Positions 41,505 through 51,574 are shown, numbered from the stretch's first letter. The stretch is 64,000 nucleotides of DNA from Novosphingobium resinovorum (GCF_027922145.1 NZ_BSFC01000025.1:51743-115742); one strand, 5' to 3'. Notes: generated by a model from the sequence alone, not told the origin. Numbers and translations are program-made.

Positions 41505-42472
41505 TCAGGCACGCAGTGTGGCAGCAGACCAGCGGAATGCCTCTCCTGATCGCAAGATGCTGTGCAGGATGACGGAAAGTTTGCGAGCCAATGCGATGCG
41601 CGCTTTTCCCGGTCCGGCTCGTTGAGCGATGGCCTGAGCCCATTCACTCAGCTGTGACCGTCGCTTGACCGGATGCAGGATCACGATGGCTGCTTCGTAC
41701 ATCAGAGTACGCGCCAGACTGTCGCCGCATCGTGAAATCCGGCCACTGCGATCGATGTCACCAGACTGGTATCGCCGCGGCGTCAAACCCAAGTGCGCTC
41801 CCACAGCACGTGATAGCGAGAACCGTCTCGGGTCCTCGACAGTGCTCACGTAAACGAGCGACGACAAGGCACCGATCCCTGGAACGCTCATCAACAAACG
41901 GCAGGTTGGATCGGCCCAAACCTGCCGCAGCACCGCTTTGTCGAACGTGGTGATCTGCTCACCCACGTGCCGCAATGTCGCAAGCAGCGGACGAACAACC
42001 ATGCCGACTTCCTGGTCGTCTTGGATGAGCTCTTCGACGCGCCGATCGAAGCGTAGGCCGCACCCGGATCCTGGCAGCATGCCGTAGGTCTCGAGGATGC
42101 CGCGGATCATGTTGGTGAGGCGCGTCCGCATGCCGACTAGCTGCGCTCTGGCACCCGGCAAAGATCTTGCCCGGTGAGCGTCCAGCGACTTTAAATGCAC
42201 AGGGAGTACCACCCCGTGCGCATCACCTGGGCCAAGCCTTCGGCGTCGTTCTGATCTGTCTTGTTGAGCCGCATCTGCAGAGCGGCCTTCACTCGCGGTG
42301 CTTCTAGGCGATCCACCGTTAGGTCGGCCTGCCGCAAGCCATGTACGAGCCATGGTGTCATGGCGCCAGTCTCGATGCCAATCCTCGCGTCCGCGCCCGC
42401 GCGACCCTTAAGCTGTGGGGCCAGAACATGCGGGTCACCGGGACAGTCACCCGGATCGCGGCACATTATCAT
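41505..42472 (-). pseudogene. IS110-family transposase, frameshifted
   Basis: The 3' part (from about 42190 to 41505) reads as the IS110 C-terminal half: 'LDAHRARSLPGARAQLVGMRTRLTNMIRGIL', 'LMSVPGIGALSSLVYVSTVEDPRRFSLSRAVGAHLGLTPRRYQSG' (in part) and the Ser-recombinase-like 'GRISRCGDSLARTLMYEAA'. The 5' part in another frame reads 'ARIGIETGAMTPWLVHGLRQADLTV' and 'MRLNKTDQNDAEGLAQVMRTGWY', the RuvC-like DEDD part. They join near 42195, where one base is missing ('WYS|VHLKSLDA'). The first ~30 residues are also lost. Not functional. Confidence 0.82.
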
Positions 42473-42659
42473 CAGCTCGACTCAGACCGCGATTACCCGA
42501 AGTCTACACATTGATGCCTGAGGTGTTGGCCGCGTTAGCCTGAGTTAAAAGATGGCTGTGCCCGTCGGACAGATCTAGCGTTGCCGCAAAACGCATTATT
42601 CTACATAACCTAATTGTCTTCCCGAGAGTGGGCTTTGCCGCTGGGCGTTGGGGCGGCGG

Positions 42660-45600
42660 TCATAGATCGAGTCCCAGGTTCTTTTCCGGCAGGCCCGGAA
42701 TTTGGCCGTCATCACGGCCAGGCATCGGCGGAATGCCGGTGAGGTCATCAATGGTGGTGTCGACGATGCCGAGCCCATCCCCCTCGAGGTGATTCAGCAG
42801 TGCTTGCCGGAGCGGATCGGCGTCTTCCTTGTTCTGCGCGGGGGCAGGGGGTTCATCAGCGCCGGGATCGTAGATCTGATCGGCACTGGCATCGAAGGTG
42901 GAATAGTCAGTTTCCGATGGTCCCATCGGGGGCAGGTCATCCAGATTCATTGAATCGGGGCCGGACATGCCGTTTTGGCTCGTCTCGACTTCGCTGCGCC
43001 CTGCGGCCGCGTTCTCGTTGCCATTGACGCCAGTTCCAGCGCCGCCGTCTTGTGCATCGGCCGCGGGCATGGGCGGCAGGTCGCCCAGATCGGGCATGGC
43101 ATCGCTGCCAGGGCCGTTTGGCAGGCCACCGGCTGCTTTCTCGCCCTCGAGCGCATCGAATGCGGCGGTAAGTGCAGCGTCAGCCGCTACCTGCTTGGCA
43201 TCACCACCATCGATGTCGAGTTGGCCGGTACTTTCAAGTGCGGAGGTCTTGTCACCGGGATTGGAGTTCAGGCGCCATTCCAGCTTCTCTCGATCGTCAA
43301 CGATCATGGTGAGGCCGTCGCGCACGCGGGTGACGAGGACATTGAAAAGACGCTGGTTCGACAGGTTGTGCTCGTAGGAGAGCATGACGCCGATGCCCTT
43401 GTCGGCGGTAACACCCTGCGCCATGTGCATGTTGAGGGCATAGGCGAGGTCGATGCGGCTCAGCATGGGATCGCCACGCTCAAGTGTGACCTGTTCCTTG
43501 TTTGCCGTCTCGAAGGTGACGCTGCCGCCCTCGATCGCGACAATTCTGGCGAGTGCTGAGTTGTCGAGGCCGCGTTCCTTGTCGGTGGCAGTCCAGCGGA
43601 TTGTGTCGCCTTCGTGGATCTTCAGGGTCTGGAGTGTGGTCAGCTCGAGACGGTCGCGACGTATGGCGGGATCGATGCGCTGAGGATCGAAGCGAATGGC
43701 GCGCCCGTTGGGCCCGGTGATCTGGACCTTGCCGTTGTCGAAGATGCGACTGACCTGGTACTGGCCGCGCCCGAGACCAACCTCGCGCACCTGGCCGGTG
43801 ACGGTGAGCGTCTGACCCACGGTGTAATGATGGGCATAGCGCAGCTGCTCGCGCTCCTTGCTGATCCGGTCATGCACGGTGACATAGAGCCCGTCGCCCT
43901 TCAGCGTCCCCTCGCGCAGAAGCCCTTCCTGGATCGCGGAGTTGATCTCGGCGCGGGTTTCGCGGCCCGAGGCGAAGACCGCGGTGGTTGCCCGGTCCTC
44001 TGCAGGCAGTGCCAGCCAGGTCTCGGCCGCTTGCGATGCGGGCTCGGAATGCTCGGTGACGTTCTCGCCAAGAACCTTGAGCGCGGCGCCGGCCCTGCCG
44101 TTGTTGGCGAGGGCGGCAACGGTGAGAAGCTGCTTGTTCTCGGGGTTGATGCGCACGTTCTGCTCCATGCGCTCCATGGTGATGCCGCCCGCCTGCACCA
44201 TCGCGAAGGACTTGCCCCAATCGATCGAGGAGAGCTGCTGGCGGTCCCCGACGAAGGCCACGGTCTCGATGCCGAGTGCCTCGGAGATGCGCATGAGCTT
44301 GAGCATATCCTCGCTCGAGACCATCGAGGTTTCGTCGACGACGACGATCGTGCCGGCCAGTTCATCGCGCCGTGCCTGCGCACCCGGACTACCGGGATCG
44401 CTGAGGTACTTCTCGTTCTGCCAGACGAAAGACGCAATCGTCTGTGCCGAGACCCCGGCCTTCTCCATGTCCTCGGCGGATAGGTGTTTGGGCACCATGC
44501 CTTCGCGCATGTCGCCGACCATCTTGTTCTGGAAGGCGAGGCCGAGCACCTGTTTGCCTTCCGCGCGCGCGAGGGTGGCGACGGCCTGCAACATGGTGGA
44601 CTTACCGGCGCCGGCGACGCCCTGAACGACGACATAGCGATCCCCGCTCGAGACGATCATGGTGGCGGCCGCGAGCTGCCCCTGATTCAGTTCCCGGGGC
44701 GAAGCGGCCTCCTGGAGGCGGGACGGGGCACTGGCAGCATCAACGATCGATGTGCCCTTGCCCTTGCCTGCATCAACGTGATCAAGAATCGATTGCTCGA
44801 TCTTCAACGCCTCGGGCGTGGTCACAGCATCGACCAAACTGCCCTTGTGTCGGATCTGACCGGATACGAGGTCGCCATTCTTGATGAGCCGATCGATCCG
44901 AGCTTCGACGTTGTCGATAGTCACGCCCTTGAGGCCAAGATCGAGAGCCGTCTTGGAAACCTGATGGACCTGAAACGCGGCTTCACGCTGGCTGAGAATG
45001 CGAACGGCCGAGGCGACGGCGAGCTGGGCACGGGCATCGCCAGGCGAGCGGGCCAGACGCGCAATTCCGGCATCAACCAGTGGTTCAGGGGATCGCAGAA
45101 GGCCGGAGACAAATTCGCGCGCGGTGCTCACCACCTCGAGCATGGCCTGGTAGCTACGGACAGCGAGGTTTTCCGGTTGATCGCGAGAGGCGCGCAAAGC
45201 GGCGGCGAGGACGTCCTTACCGTCGAAGCCGAGAGTTTCTGCTCGATCGACCCACCCTTTGACCATGCTTTCCCGGTCTTCGACGTTCAGCTTGGGGTTG
45301 CGCGTGTTAACGGTGACGCTGTCGCGGCCTTTGGGGGACACGATCCCGAGCTGCTCGGACTTCAATAGGATCTCTTCGCGGCGGGTGCTGAATGCGTCGA
45401 TCACCTTCTTGGGCACATCAACAATCTCGAAAGTTCCGTGCTTGCCGTCGAGGCGAACCTTATAGCCCAATTCCTCCACCCTACCGCGAAAGTAGGAATG
45501 CTGGACCGAGCCGATGACGATGTTGTTAGACCAGATTTTGTCGGCGTGGAGCGCCTGCCATTTGCCGTCTGGCATGCGTGTCATGTTGGCGACGATCGAA

Positions 45601-46091
45601 TGGTAATGGAGTTGGGGATCGAGCGCCCGGCTCGTGTCGTGCTGGAACATGGCATACACCAGGTTTCCAGTCGCAACGGCGGTGGTCTTGCCGTCAACCG
45701 TCTTGCGACCTTCGGCGAGGTTCCGTTCGACCCAGGCCATGGTATCCTTGACGGATAACGCGAACGCTTCCACGAGCCGCTTGTCACCGGCAATGTAGGC
45801 CATGATCGACACAGATTTTGGCGCCGAGAAGGTCAGGTCGTACCCCGGTCTACGGTTCTCCTTCGCCTCAATCTGTTCGCCATTGGGCGTCTCACCCAAA
45901 AGAACCTTCTCGAACGCTTCGCGGGTGACAGCGGAGCCATCGGCGATCGCGCTGCCGGCAAGGCCTTCACCACCCCATTGACTTACCTCTCCTGCCTGTT
46001 CGTTGGTGTAGTAATCTCCGGCAACGAAATCGTCGTTGGTAAAATATTTGGCGGCACCACCAGCGGAACGAACTGCTGCGATGGAGTGCAT
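42660..46091 (-). CDS. traI: MobF-family conjugative relaxase-helicase (TrwC/TraI type)
   Basis: A 1143-residue relaxase that nicks oriT and unwinds the plasmid strand. The TrwC relaxase domain starts at residue 1 ('MHSIAAVRSAGGAAKYF') with Tyr candidates Y16 and Y27-Y28 ('GDYYTNE') and the HUH metal site in 'LDPQLHYHSIVANMT' at about residue 160. The helicase part carries a Walker A 'GVAGAGKST' at about 494 and Walker B 'IVVVDETSM' at about 585, RecD2-like, ending in a UvrD-like 'LAYALNMHMAQGVTADKG'. The last 150 residues are acidic and low-complexity. It begins 2 bases after the coupling-protein gene. Confidence 0.95.
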   Translation of the reverse strand: MHSIAAVRSAGGAAKYFTNDDFVAGDYYTNEQAGEVSQWGGEGLAGSAIADGSAVTREAFEKVLLGETPNGEQIEAKENRRPGYDLTFSAPKSVSIMAYIAGDKRLVEAFALSVKDTMAWVERNLAEGRKTVDGKTTAVATGNLVYAMFQHDTSRALDPQLHYHSIVANMTRMPDGKWQALHADKIWSNNIVIGSVQHSYFRGRVEELGYKVRLDGKHGTFEIVDVPKKVIDAFSTRREEILLKSEQLGIVSPKGRDSVTVNTRNPKLNVEDRESMVKGWVDRAETLGFDGKDVLAAALRASRDQPENLAVRSYQAMLEVVSTAREFVSGLLRSPEPLVDAGIARLARSPGDARAQLAVASAVRILSQREAAFQVHQVSKTALDLGLKGVTIDNVEARIDRLIKNGDLVSGQIRHKGSLVDAVTTPEALKIEQSILDHVDAGKGKGTSIVDAASAPSRLQEAASPRELNQGQLAAATMIVSSGDRYVVVQGVAGAGKSTMLQAVATLARAEGKQVLGLAFQNKMVGDMREGMVPKHLSAEDMEKAGVSAQTIASFVWQNEKYLSDPGSPGAQARRDELAGTIVVVDETSMVSSEDMLKLMRISEALGIETVAFVGDRQQLSSIDWGKSFAMVQAGGITMERMEQNVRINPENKQLLTVAALANNGRAGAALKVLGENVTEHSEPASQAAETWLALPAEDRATTAVFASGRETRAEINSAIQEGLLREGTLKGDGLYVTVHDRISKEREQLRYAHHYTVGQTLTVTGQVREVGLGRGQYQVSRIFDNGKVQITGPNGRAIRFDPQRIDPAIRRDRLELTTLQTLKIHEGDTIRWTATDKERGLDNSALARIVAIEGGSVTFETANKEQVTLERGDPMLSRIDLAYALNMHMAQGVTADKGIGVMLSYEHNLSNQRLFNVLVTRVRDGLTMIVDDREKLEWRLNSNPGDKTSALESTGQLDIDGGDAKQVAADAALTAAFDALEGEKAAGGLPNGPGSDAMPDLGDLPPMPAADAQDGGAGTGVNGNENAAAGRSEVETSQNGMSGPDSMNLDDLPPMGPSETDYSTFDASADQIYDPGADEPPAPAQNKEDADPLRQALLNHLEGDGLGIVDTTIDDLTGIPPMPGRDDGQIPGLPEKNLGLDL

Positions 46092-46093
46092 CG

Positions 46094-48511
46094 TCAGTCC
46101 CCCATCCCGATGCCGGAATCACCAAGATCGGGATGATTGTGGTGATGGCTCTGGGATGCATCGGTGCCAACGCCTGCGTCCCGAGCTTCGCGCACGCCAA
46201 GATCCTCATCCAAGGGGTTGCTCGAAGCGCGAGAAATCTCAACGTCCCTGTGTGATGATCGCGAGGCGACCTCCTGGTCATCGCGACTGGAAACCGCGTT
46301 GTTGGAACGAATGCCTGAGCGCTCTGGTGTGTCGAGACCGCTATGGTCGACTGCATCGCCCTTGGCCGCATCGCCTCTGGTGGTTGCGGAATGGCTTGCT
46401 CCAGGGTCCATGCGATCAAGGGCTTCACGCGCATTGGGATCGCGTCCCTCCTGTGCTTCGCGATCCTGTTCCGAGGGTTGCGAAAGGATGTTGGCGGCAA
46501 GCGCGATCGGCGCATCTCGCGCCGCCATTTCCTCGTCGCTAAGCGCGATATTTTCACCACGCCCACCGTCATCACCACCCTTCGGCCTACCCCCACCTCC
46601 GCGAACCTTGCCGTCTGGATCGTCCGGCTTGGTCTGAGGTCGCCGGATGAATCCTTCTGCAACCTGCGGGTATTGTTGCCACTGCAGACGGACGCGCGCA
46701 GCAGGGAAACCGTCAGGGAATTTCACGAAGCCGTGCATTGAAGGCAGGTTCATGATGTCGTCGGGAATGACGAGCGGTTCGATCTGCTTGCGAGGCGTCA
46801 GCGTCGATGCGTCGCGGGTGGAATTGTAGCCGTAGGAATAGCCCTCATCCATCTGGCGGATTTCGCGATTGCCGATGTAGCGGGCGCACTGTTCGGCCGT
46901 GTCGAGATCGGCTGCGGCGAGCATCAGCTTGGTACGCGCGAGCGAGGACAGGTTGCGGGCGTTTTCTTCGCCATAGACCTGCACCAGCTTGTCGAAGGAG
47001 TGGAGGCCAAGGATCATGGCGCCGCCAAAGTTTCGGGCAGTCTGGAGGCCGTCCTCGATAGCCGGCAGGCGGTGCAATGCACCCAGCTCGTCGAACATGA
47101 ACCATGTCCGCAGTGAGCGAGTCTTTTTCATGGTCATGAGCGAGTGGATGGCAAGGTTCGACCACAAGGTCAGGAGCGCCTTGTTCATCTCGAGGTCGGT
47201 ATAGGTGCAAGTGATGAAAAGGATCGATCCGGGGGCCTTGTCGGCTGTGATCCACTGCTTGATCGAGTAGGGCTTACCCTCGTCGGGAAGGAAGCGTAAC
47301 GCCTGCGCATTGGTGTTGAAAACCGCACGGATCGATTCCGCCATGCGGGCCGCTTCCGGTGCGGTCAGAGGGTCGGCAATCGTCTTCTGCAGGTGCCTGT
47401 GGACCTGCTTGAGGTCGGCGGTCATCAAGTTGTCTGCGAGTGCCTGGTTGGAGGTCTCTCCCCTCTCGATCAGCTTCATGCACATTTCGATGAAGAGGGT
47501 ACGCGCTGCGAGGGCCCAGAACGGTTCCGACGAGCCACCATCGGAGGGTATTAGCGCGGCGGCGGCGGCCGTGAACTCACTGTAGGTTTGGCAATCATTG
47601 AAGATCGACCACGCCGGGCAGCGCACGTCCATGGGATTGAGGATCGTATCTCTCTCGGGGTCGTAGAACGCCTCGACGTAAGCGCCGGTAAGATCGAACA
47701 CGACGGCATTGTCTTCGCGCTCACGCATCTGTTCCAGATGCTTGCGAAGGACAGTAGTCTTGCCGGTGCCGGTGGTGCCCAGCAGCATGGTGTGGGATTG
47801 CTCGAGCCGATGCGGGTAGGGGGTGCCGGCGATGTGGTAAGGATGGTGTATTCCAGCTGCCTTGCGAGCCACGAAGGGGAGGGCGAGCACCTCCTTTGCT
47901 GACAGGTCCGGGAAGAGGTCTTTGGCTTCTTCGACGAATTTGGTCTGGTTGTGCTGGCTGATCTCCTTGTAAAGAAGATCTCGGTCGACCAGCATGGCGC
48001 CGCGCTCGTGCCGTTCTTCCATGATCGAATGGCCCCGACGCTTCGAGAAATCGACGTACCAGATGGATGCCGGGATGGTCGCGAAGGAGGCGATAAGAGC
48101 CGAGCCTATTATGCCGCGCATGGCCTTATGCCAGGCGAGAGCCACCTCGGGGACATAGGGGACGTATCCCATGTATGTGTGCCGCACGGTATGGTCGGGA
48201 AGCTGCAGGTTAGCCTGCTTCATGGGATCGAGGGCACACCAGTCCCACAGCCACGACAGCACGCGCATGCATATGAGCTGAAAGTTGTTTTCGTCGAGCG
48301 TGAACGAGAGGATCGTGAAGTAGGAGAGGGCGAAGATTCCGAGCCACATGAGGAAGGGCATTTTCGCGCCCTGCAGCCACATGATGACCTGGGTGTTGAG
48401 CAGCTGACTCCCGCGCACGAAATTGCCGTTGTTGCGGGGCGTGTCACCGCGCGCGGAGTGGTGCTTCAAGGGGACGGGTCTACCGTCATTTCGGATGTCA
48501 CCGCGAGCCAT
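46094..48511 (-). CDS. traD: Type IV coupling protein (TraD/TrwB type)
   Basis: An 805-residue T4CP that brings the relaxase-DNA complex to the secretion channel. Two N-terminal membrane helices ('MPFLMWLGIFALSYFTILSF' and 'GIIGSALIASFATIPASIWY') flank a periplasmic loop; the ATPase has Walker A 'LLGTTGTGKTTVL' at about residue 245 and Walker B 'WFMFDELGAL'. The C-terminal 170 residues are hydrophilic and disordered, a usual place for relaxosome contacts. ATG 48511 overlaps the RHH gene by 14 bases. Order RHH-T4CP-relaxase matches the R388 trwA-trwB-trwC arrangement. Confidence 0.94.
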   Translation of the reverse strand: MARGDIRNDGRPVPLKHHSARGDTPRNNGNFVRGSQLLNTQVIMWLQGAKMPFLMWLGIFALSYFTILSFTLDENNFQLICMRVLSWLWDWCALDPMKQANLQLPDHTVRHTYMGYVPYVPEVALAWHKAMRGIIGSALIASFATIPASIWYVDFSKRRGHSIMEERHERGAMLVDRDLLYKEISQHNQTKFVEEAKDLFPDLSAKEVLALPFVARKAAGIHHPYHIAGTPYPHRLEQSHTMLLGTTGTGKTTVLRKHLEQMREREDNAVVFDLTGAYVEAFYDPERDTILNPMDVRCPAWSIFNDCQTYSEFTAAAAALIPSDGGSSEPFWALAARTLFIEMCMKLIERGETSNQALADNLMTADLKQVHRHLQKTIADPLTAPEAARMAESIRAVFNTNAQALRFLPDEGKPYSIKQWITADKAPGSILFITCTYTDLEMNKALLTLWSNLAIHSLMTMKKTRSLRTWFMFDELGALHRLPAIEDGLQTARNFGGAMILGLHSFDKLVQVYGEENARNLSSLARTKLMLAAADLDTAEQCARYIGNREIRQMDEGYSYGYNSTRDASTLTPRKQIEPLVIPDDIMNLPSMHGFVKFPDGFPAARVRLQWQQYPQVAEGFIRRPQTKPDDPDGKVRGGGGRPKGGDDGGRGENIALSDEEMAARDAPIALAANILSQPSEQDREAQEGRDPNAREALDRMDPGASHSATTRGDAAKGDAVDHSGLDTPERSGIRSNNAVSSRDDQEVASRSSHRDVEISRASSNPLDEDLGVREARDAGVGTDASQSHHHNHPDLGDSGIGMGD

Positions 48512-48791
48512 GATAGCGCTCCATGCGGCGGTTCACCTCGTCCATGACGACCTGACGGTGATCGGGATGATCTTCACGTATAAGCGTATCGACTGCAGCC
48601 TGGGTGTATTCGGCGAGCCGCGCTAGGCGAAGGTGGCTGTCGGAGACAGCTTTGATGCCGTCCAGGTGCTGCTTGATCAGATCGCGCAAGACATCTGAAA
48701 TGGCGCATTTACGCCCAGCGGCCAATCGTTTGAGTTGGCCATACTGGTCAGGGTCGAAGCGAACGCTTCGCTGAATAGAGACTTTAGTCAA
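48498..48791 (-). CDS. Ribbon-helix-helix relaxosome accessory protein (TrwA-like)
   Basis: A 97-residue small DNA-binding protein: 'VSIQRSVRFDPDQYGQLKRLAAGRKCAISDVLRDLIKQHL' is an RHH (MetJ/Arc) domain, followed by a helical tail. By position and size it matches TrwA/TraM-like proteins that bind near oriT, help nicking and repress the operon. Start TTG 48791 has a strong AGGAGG 5 bases before. Just upstream lies the repeat cluster at 48871-49000, a likely binding region. Confidence 0.85.
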   Translation of the reverse strand: MTKVSIQRSVRFDPDQYGQLKRLAAGRKCAISDVLRDLIKQHLDGIKAVSDSHLRLARLAEYTQAAVDTLIREDHPDHRQVVMDEVNRRMERYHGSR

Positions 48792-48870
48792 TCCAACCTC
48801 CTAGCAGGGAGGCTGGTGGGCATTACGTAAAGCGAAATTTGGCTAGTAGATGTGGGCTATATCGTCAAGT

Positions 48871-49000
48871 CCCATTGAGTATTGACAGAAAAACTCAATG
48901 AGTGTCGAAAACTCATTGAGTGTCGCGTTAGCCATTATTATTATTCCATAAAATAGTAAAACCTCATTGAGTGGCGGCGTGAGTGTCGCTGAGTGTTACA
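48871..49000. repeat. oriT-like repeat cluster
   Basis: An AT-rich interval with repeated units around CATTGAGT: CCATTGAGTATTG (48872-48884), ACTCAATGAGTGTCG (48893-48907), ACTCATTGAGTGTCG (48911-48925, 18 bases on), CTCATTGAGTGGCG (48963-48976), GTGAGTGTCG and CTGAGTGTTAC up to about 49000. ACTCAATGAGT is itself nearly palindromic. These are likely RHH-protein binding sites next to the nic site. A bidirectional promoter could also be here. Location, between the RHH gene and the VirB end, fits oriT; the nic site itself was not identified. Confidence 0.62.
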
Positions 49001-49500
49001 TTTTAATTTTATCTAACACATTGTAATAGAACAATAATCCTGCAACACCGTTGCGTAGGGTGTGCTGTCAAGAGACAGCATTTTCGTCTCTCGAAGGACC
49101 GAGCAGATCGGCTTCATCCCGGCCCGGATTATCCTTTCCAACGAGGCATTTGCGCGCGTCTGACCTCGCGCAAAAGAGCTCCGGCGGAGACGTTGCCGCT
49201 GTCGTTCGTTCCCGATTTGGACCGAATTGGGGACCAAATAGCCATCACGATGGGCGCTACTGTAAAAGCCAAAACGACGGGCGGCGCGACGCCTCATTTC
49301 GCGATGTCGTGAGGTCTGCGGCAGGCAATAGATGCTGAGCACAATCCGTTCCTGAACTTGACATTCGCGACGCCTCGCAACAGCCGCTTTTGTGAGTCCG
49401 TTCCGGCCAAAAGTTTCCGCATTATGCATGGCGTGGAGATGGTACCTGGGGCCGGCGTCGGCCACCTTCCGGGCCCGTCCGATACGGTACGGAAGGGGGA
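49001..49500. other. Non-coding interval between oriT repeats and virB11
   Basis: About 500 bases without a convincing gene. A 163-codon open frame on the minus strand (49013-49504) has no recognisable domain and an unnatural composition. A perfect 7-base hairpin TGCTGTC/GACAGCA lies at 49063-49080, followed on the plus strand by TTTTCG, and could be a small terminator or part of oriT. The rest holds nothing I can assign. Confidence 0.4.
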
Positions 49501-50475
49501 TCATTTCGGCTGCCAGATTCGGTCAACACTGCGAGCCCCATCCGCGCGCTTGAGCTGAATAATCAGATCCAAAGAACGGGTCACATAACGCACCACATCG
49601 TCCCATTGCATGTTGGCCCCGGCCTGCAGGACGAGCAGCGCCAGTTGGTCAATCGCTCGCTCAGGCGTATCGGCGTGAATGGTGCTCATCGATCCGGGAT
49701 GCCCGGTATTGACGGCACGCAGGAACGTCAGTGCTTCACGCCCCCGCATTTCGCCGAGGATGATACGATCGGGCCGCATGCGCAGCGACGCGACGAGCAG
49801 GTCTTCCGCGCTTACTTCGGCTTCACCCAGCACACCGCGCGCGGCGAGAAGACCCACGGCATTCTCGTGGCTCATCTGCAGCTCCGCGGTATCCTCAATC
49901 AGGATCAGCCGCTCGCTTTGCGGCACTTCGCGCAGCAGGGCATTGAGGAAGGTCGTCTTGCCGGTCGATGTCCCTCCGGAGATCAGGATATTGCGCCGCG
50001 CCAGAACGGCATCGCGCAGTGTTTCCATCATGCTTGCGCGGCCTTCGCCGGTTTCCATCTGGCCGTGGCCTGAAGCGGTTGTGACACCGTGCTCTGCACG
50101 CGCGAAAGCCCCGCTGTCGTGGTAGTCCTGCAGGCCGAGCCCTGCCGAGACATGCCGCCGAATGGCAAGCGCGATCTCGCCTCGTGTGGCGGGCGGCAAT
50201 ACGATCTGGATACGCGAGCCATCGGGCAATGAACCGGAGAGCAAGGGATGCTCACGGCTGATGCCTTGTGCATTGAGCGCCGCCACCTGCCGCGCCAGGC
50301 GGGCAAGTACCTTGCTGGTCAGTGCAGGCGCCTCGACGCGCTCGGGATTGCCACCCAGCACCTCGACCCAGACCTCGCCGGGACCATTGACGTAAATGTC
50401 GGTGACATCCGCGCGCGACAGGAACGGCGCCAGTGGCTCCAGATAGCTGCCCAGATAGACATCGCGCTGCAACAC
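49501..50475 (-). CDS. virB11: VirB11 secretion ATPase
   Basis: A 324-residue hexameric traffic ATPase of the conjugative T4SS. The N-terminal domain includes 'LSRADVTDIYVNGPGEVWVE'; the ATPase has Walker A 'ISGGTSTGKTTFLNALL' at about residue 170, the Asp box 'ILIEDTAELQ', Walker B-like 'MRPDRIILGEMRG' and the His box 'TGHPGSMSTIHADTP'. Start is GTG 50475, one base after the virB10 stop. Last gene of the VirB operon as seen. Confidence 0.95.
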   Translation of the reverse strand: MLQRDVYLGSYLEPLAPFLSRADVTDIYVNGPGEVWVEVLGGNPERVEAPALTSKVLARLARQVAALNAQGISREHPLLSGSLPDGSRIQIVLPPATRGEIALAIRRHVSAGLGLQDYHDSGAFARAEHGVTTASGHGQMETGEGRASMMETLRDAVLARRNILISGGTSTGKTTFLNALLREVPQSERLILIEDTAELQMSHENAVGLLAARGVLGEAEVSAEDLLVASLRMRPDRIILGEMRGREALTFLRAVNTGHPGSMSTIHADTPERAIDQLALLVLQAGANMQWDDVVRYVTRSLDLIIQLKRADGARSVDRIWQPK

Positions 50476-50476
50476 G

Positions 50477-51574
50477 TCAGCGCTCGACCGAAGTGAAGTC
50501 CAGGTCGCGCGCCACGAACACCGAGACGCTCGCCCCCTGCCGGATCTTGAGCGTCGGCTTGATGTCGGTTGGGTTCTGGATGGTGGCGGCCTGCGTCGTC
50601 GATCCGGGCAAGCCGACGATCACGGTGTTGCCATCGACCTCGCGCGTCGCGGCCCGCACCCCGACATCGAGCACCGATTGCAGAATCGCGCCGCTGAAGC
50701 GCTGGAAGAAATGGGTGTTCACCTTGCCCTTGAGACCCGCACGCCCGAGCGGATCGGCGGAGGGGGAATCGAGCTCGATGAGCGAACCGTCGGGGCGGGT
50801 GAGGCGCTGCCACTGGATCAGCGCGCGCTTCTGTCCCAGGCTCACATCAGCGGCATAATTGCCGAACAGGCGGCTGCCCTTGGGGATCAGTACGCGGGTG
50901 CCGTCGAAGCTCATCACATCACGCGAAACGATGGCGCGGGCAAAGCCGGCGCGCGTGGAATCAAGCGCAGTCTCCATAACCGCCTGGATAACGCTGCCTT
51001 GCGGGACCGTGGTACCCGGATTGACGAACGAGCGGGCCTGCACACGCCCATCGGCCGCCTTCACCCCGCCCTGATCAGGCGCGCCAGGCAAGGACTGCGC
51101 CGGGGCCTGATAGGCGATCCCCGGACCCTGCGGTGCCGCCAGCGGAGGGTATCCACCCGGCGCCATTTCCGGACGCCCTGCATCGTCCGCGCGCGGCGTG
51201 TAGGGACGAACGTCCGGCCGGTATGCCGATGGCGAAGGTGGCGCCATCGCAGGAGCTTGCGATACCGGCGCTTCGGTCGTGATCGCGACCGGCGCCGCAT
51301 AAGCCGGGGCCGGCGGCACGATGAGGTCCGGCGGCGAAGCGATGACGCCGCCGGCGTCCCCCCCGCGCGGTGCAGTAAGCGACGGGTTCTGCAGGTCGGC
51401 ACGGCGCATCTGCAGGGCGTAGAACAGGCCCCCGCCGACCGCGAGCAGGATGCCCGCAAAGATCCAGACGCTGCGATTGCCCGAAGGCCGTGCGATCATA
51501 GGCCGTGCATCGCCTGAAGATGGTGCCGGGATGCCTTCCGGTTGCGTGCTCCGATCGACCCTCGATTCAGCCAT
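50477..51574 (-). CDS. virB10: VirB10 T4SS core-complex protein
   Basis: A 365-residue TrbI/VirB10 protein bridging inner and outer membrane. One N-terminal membrane helix ('VWIFAGILLAVGGGLFYAL', about residues 37-55), then a long Pro-rich periplasmic arm, then the C-terminal beta-barrel domain with 'LIPKGSRLFGNYAADVSLGQKRALIQWQRL' and 'VGLPGSTTQ'. The ATG at 51574 overlaps the virB9 end by 8 bases. Confidence 0.93.
   Translation of the reverse strand: MAESRVDRSTQPEGIPAPSSGDARPMIARPSGNRSVWIFAGILLAVGGGLFYALQMRRADLQNPSLTAPRGGDAGGVIASPPDLIVPPAPAYAAPVAITTEAPVSQAPAMAPPSPSAYRPDVRPYTPRADDAGRPEMAPGGYPPLAAPQGPGIAYQAPAQSLPGAPDQGGVKAADGRVQARSFVNPGTTVPQGSVIQAVMETALDSTRAGFARAIVSRDVMSFDGTRVLIPKGSRLFGNYAADVSLGQKRALIQWQRLTRPDGSLIELDSPSADPLGRAGLKGKVNTHFFQRFSGAILQSVLDVGVRAATREVDGNTVIVGLPGSTTQAATIQNPTDIKPTLKIRQGASVSVFVARDLDFTSVER

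Noticed and set aside
42473..42659. Bridge-RNA region of the IS110 copy
   Set aside because: IS110 elements encode a guide RNA before the transposase, but this copy has lost its N-terminus and I could not find a fold or boundary to support one.
48871..49000. Repeat cluster as a CRISPR array
   Set aside because: The units are short, imperfect, unevenly spaced and there is no cas gene; an oriT/RHH site fits better.
49013..49504. A 163-codon minus-strand frame beside virB11
   Set aside because: No domain, no Shine-Dalgarno, unnatural residue mix; kept as non-coding interval.
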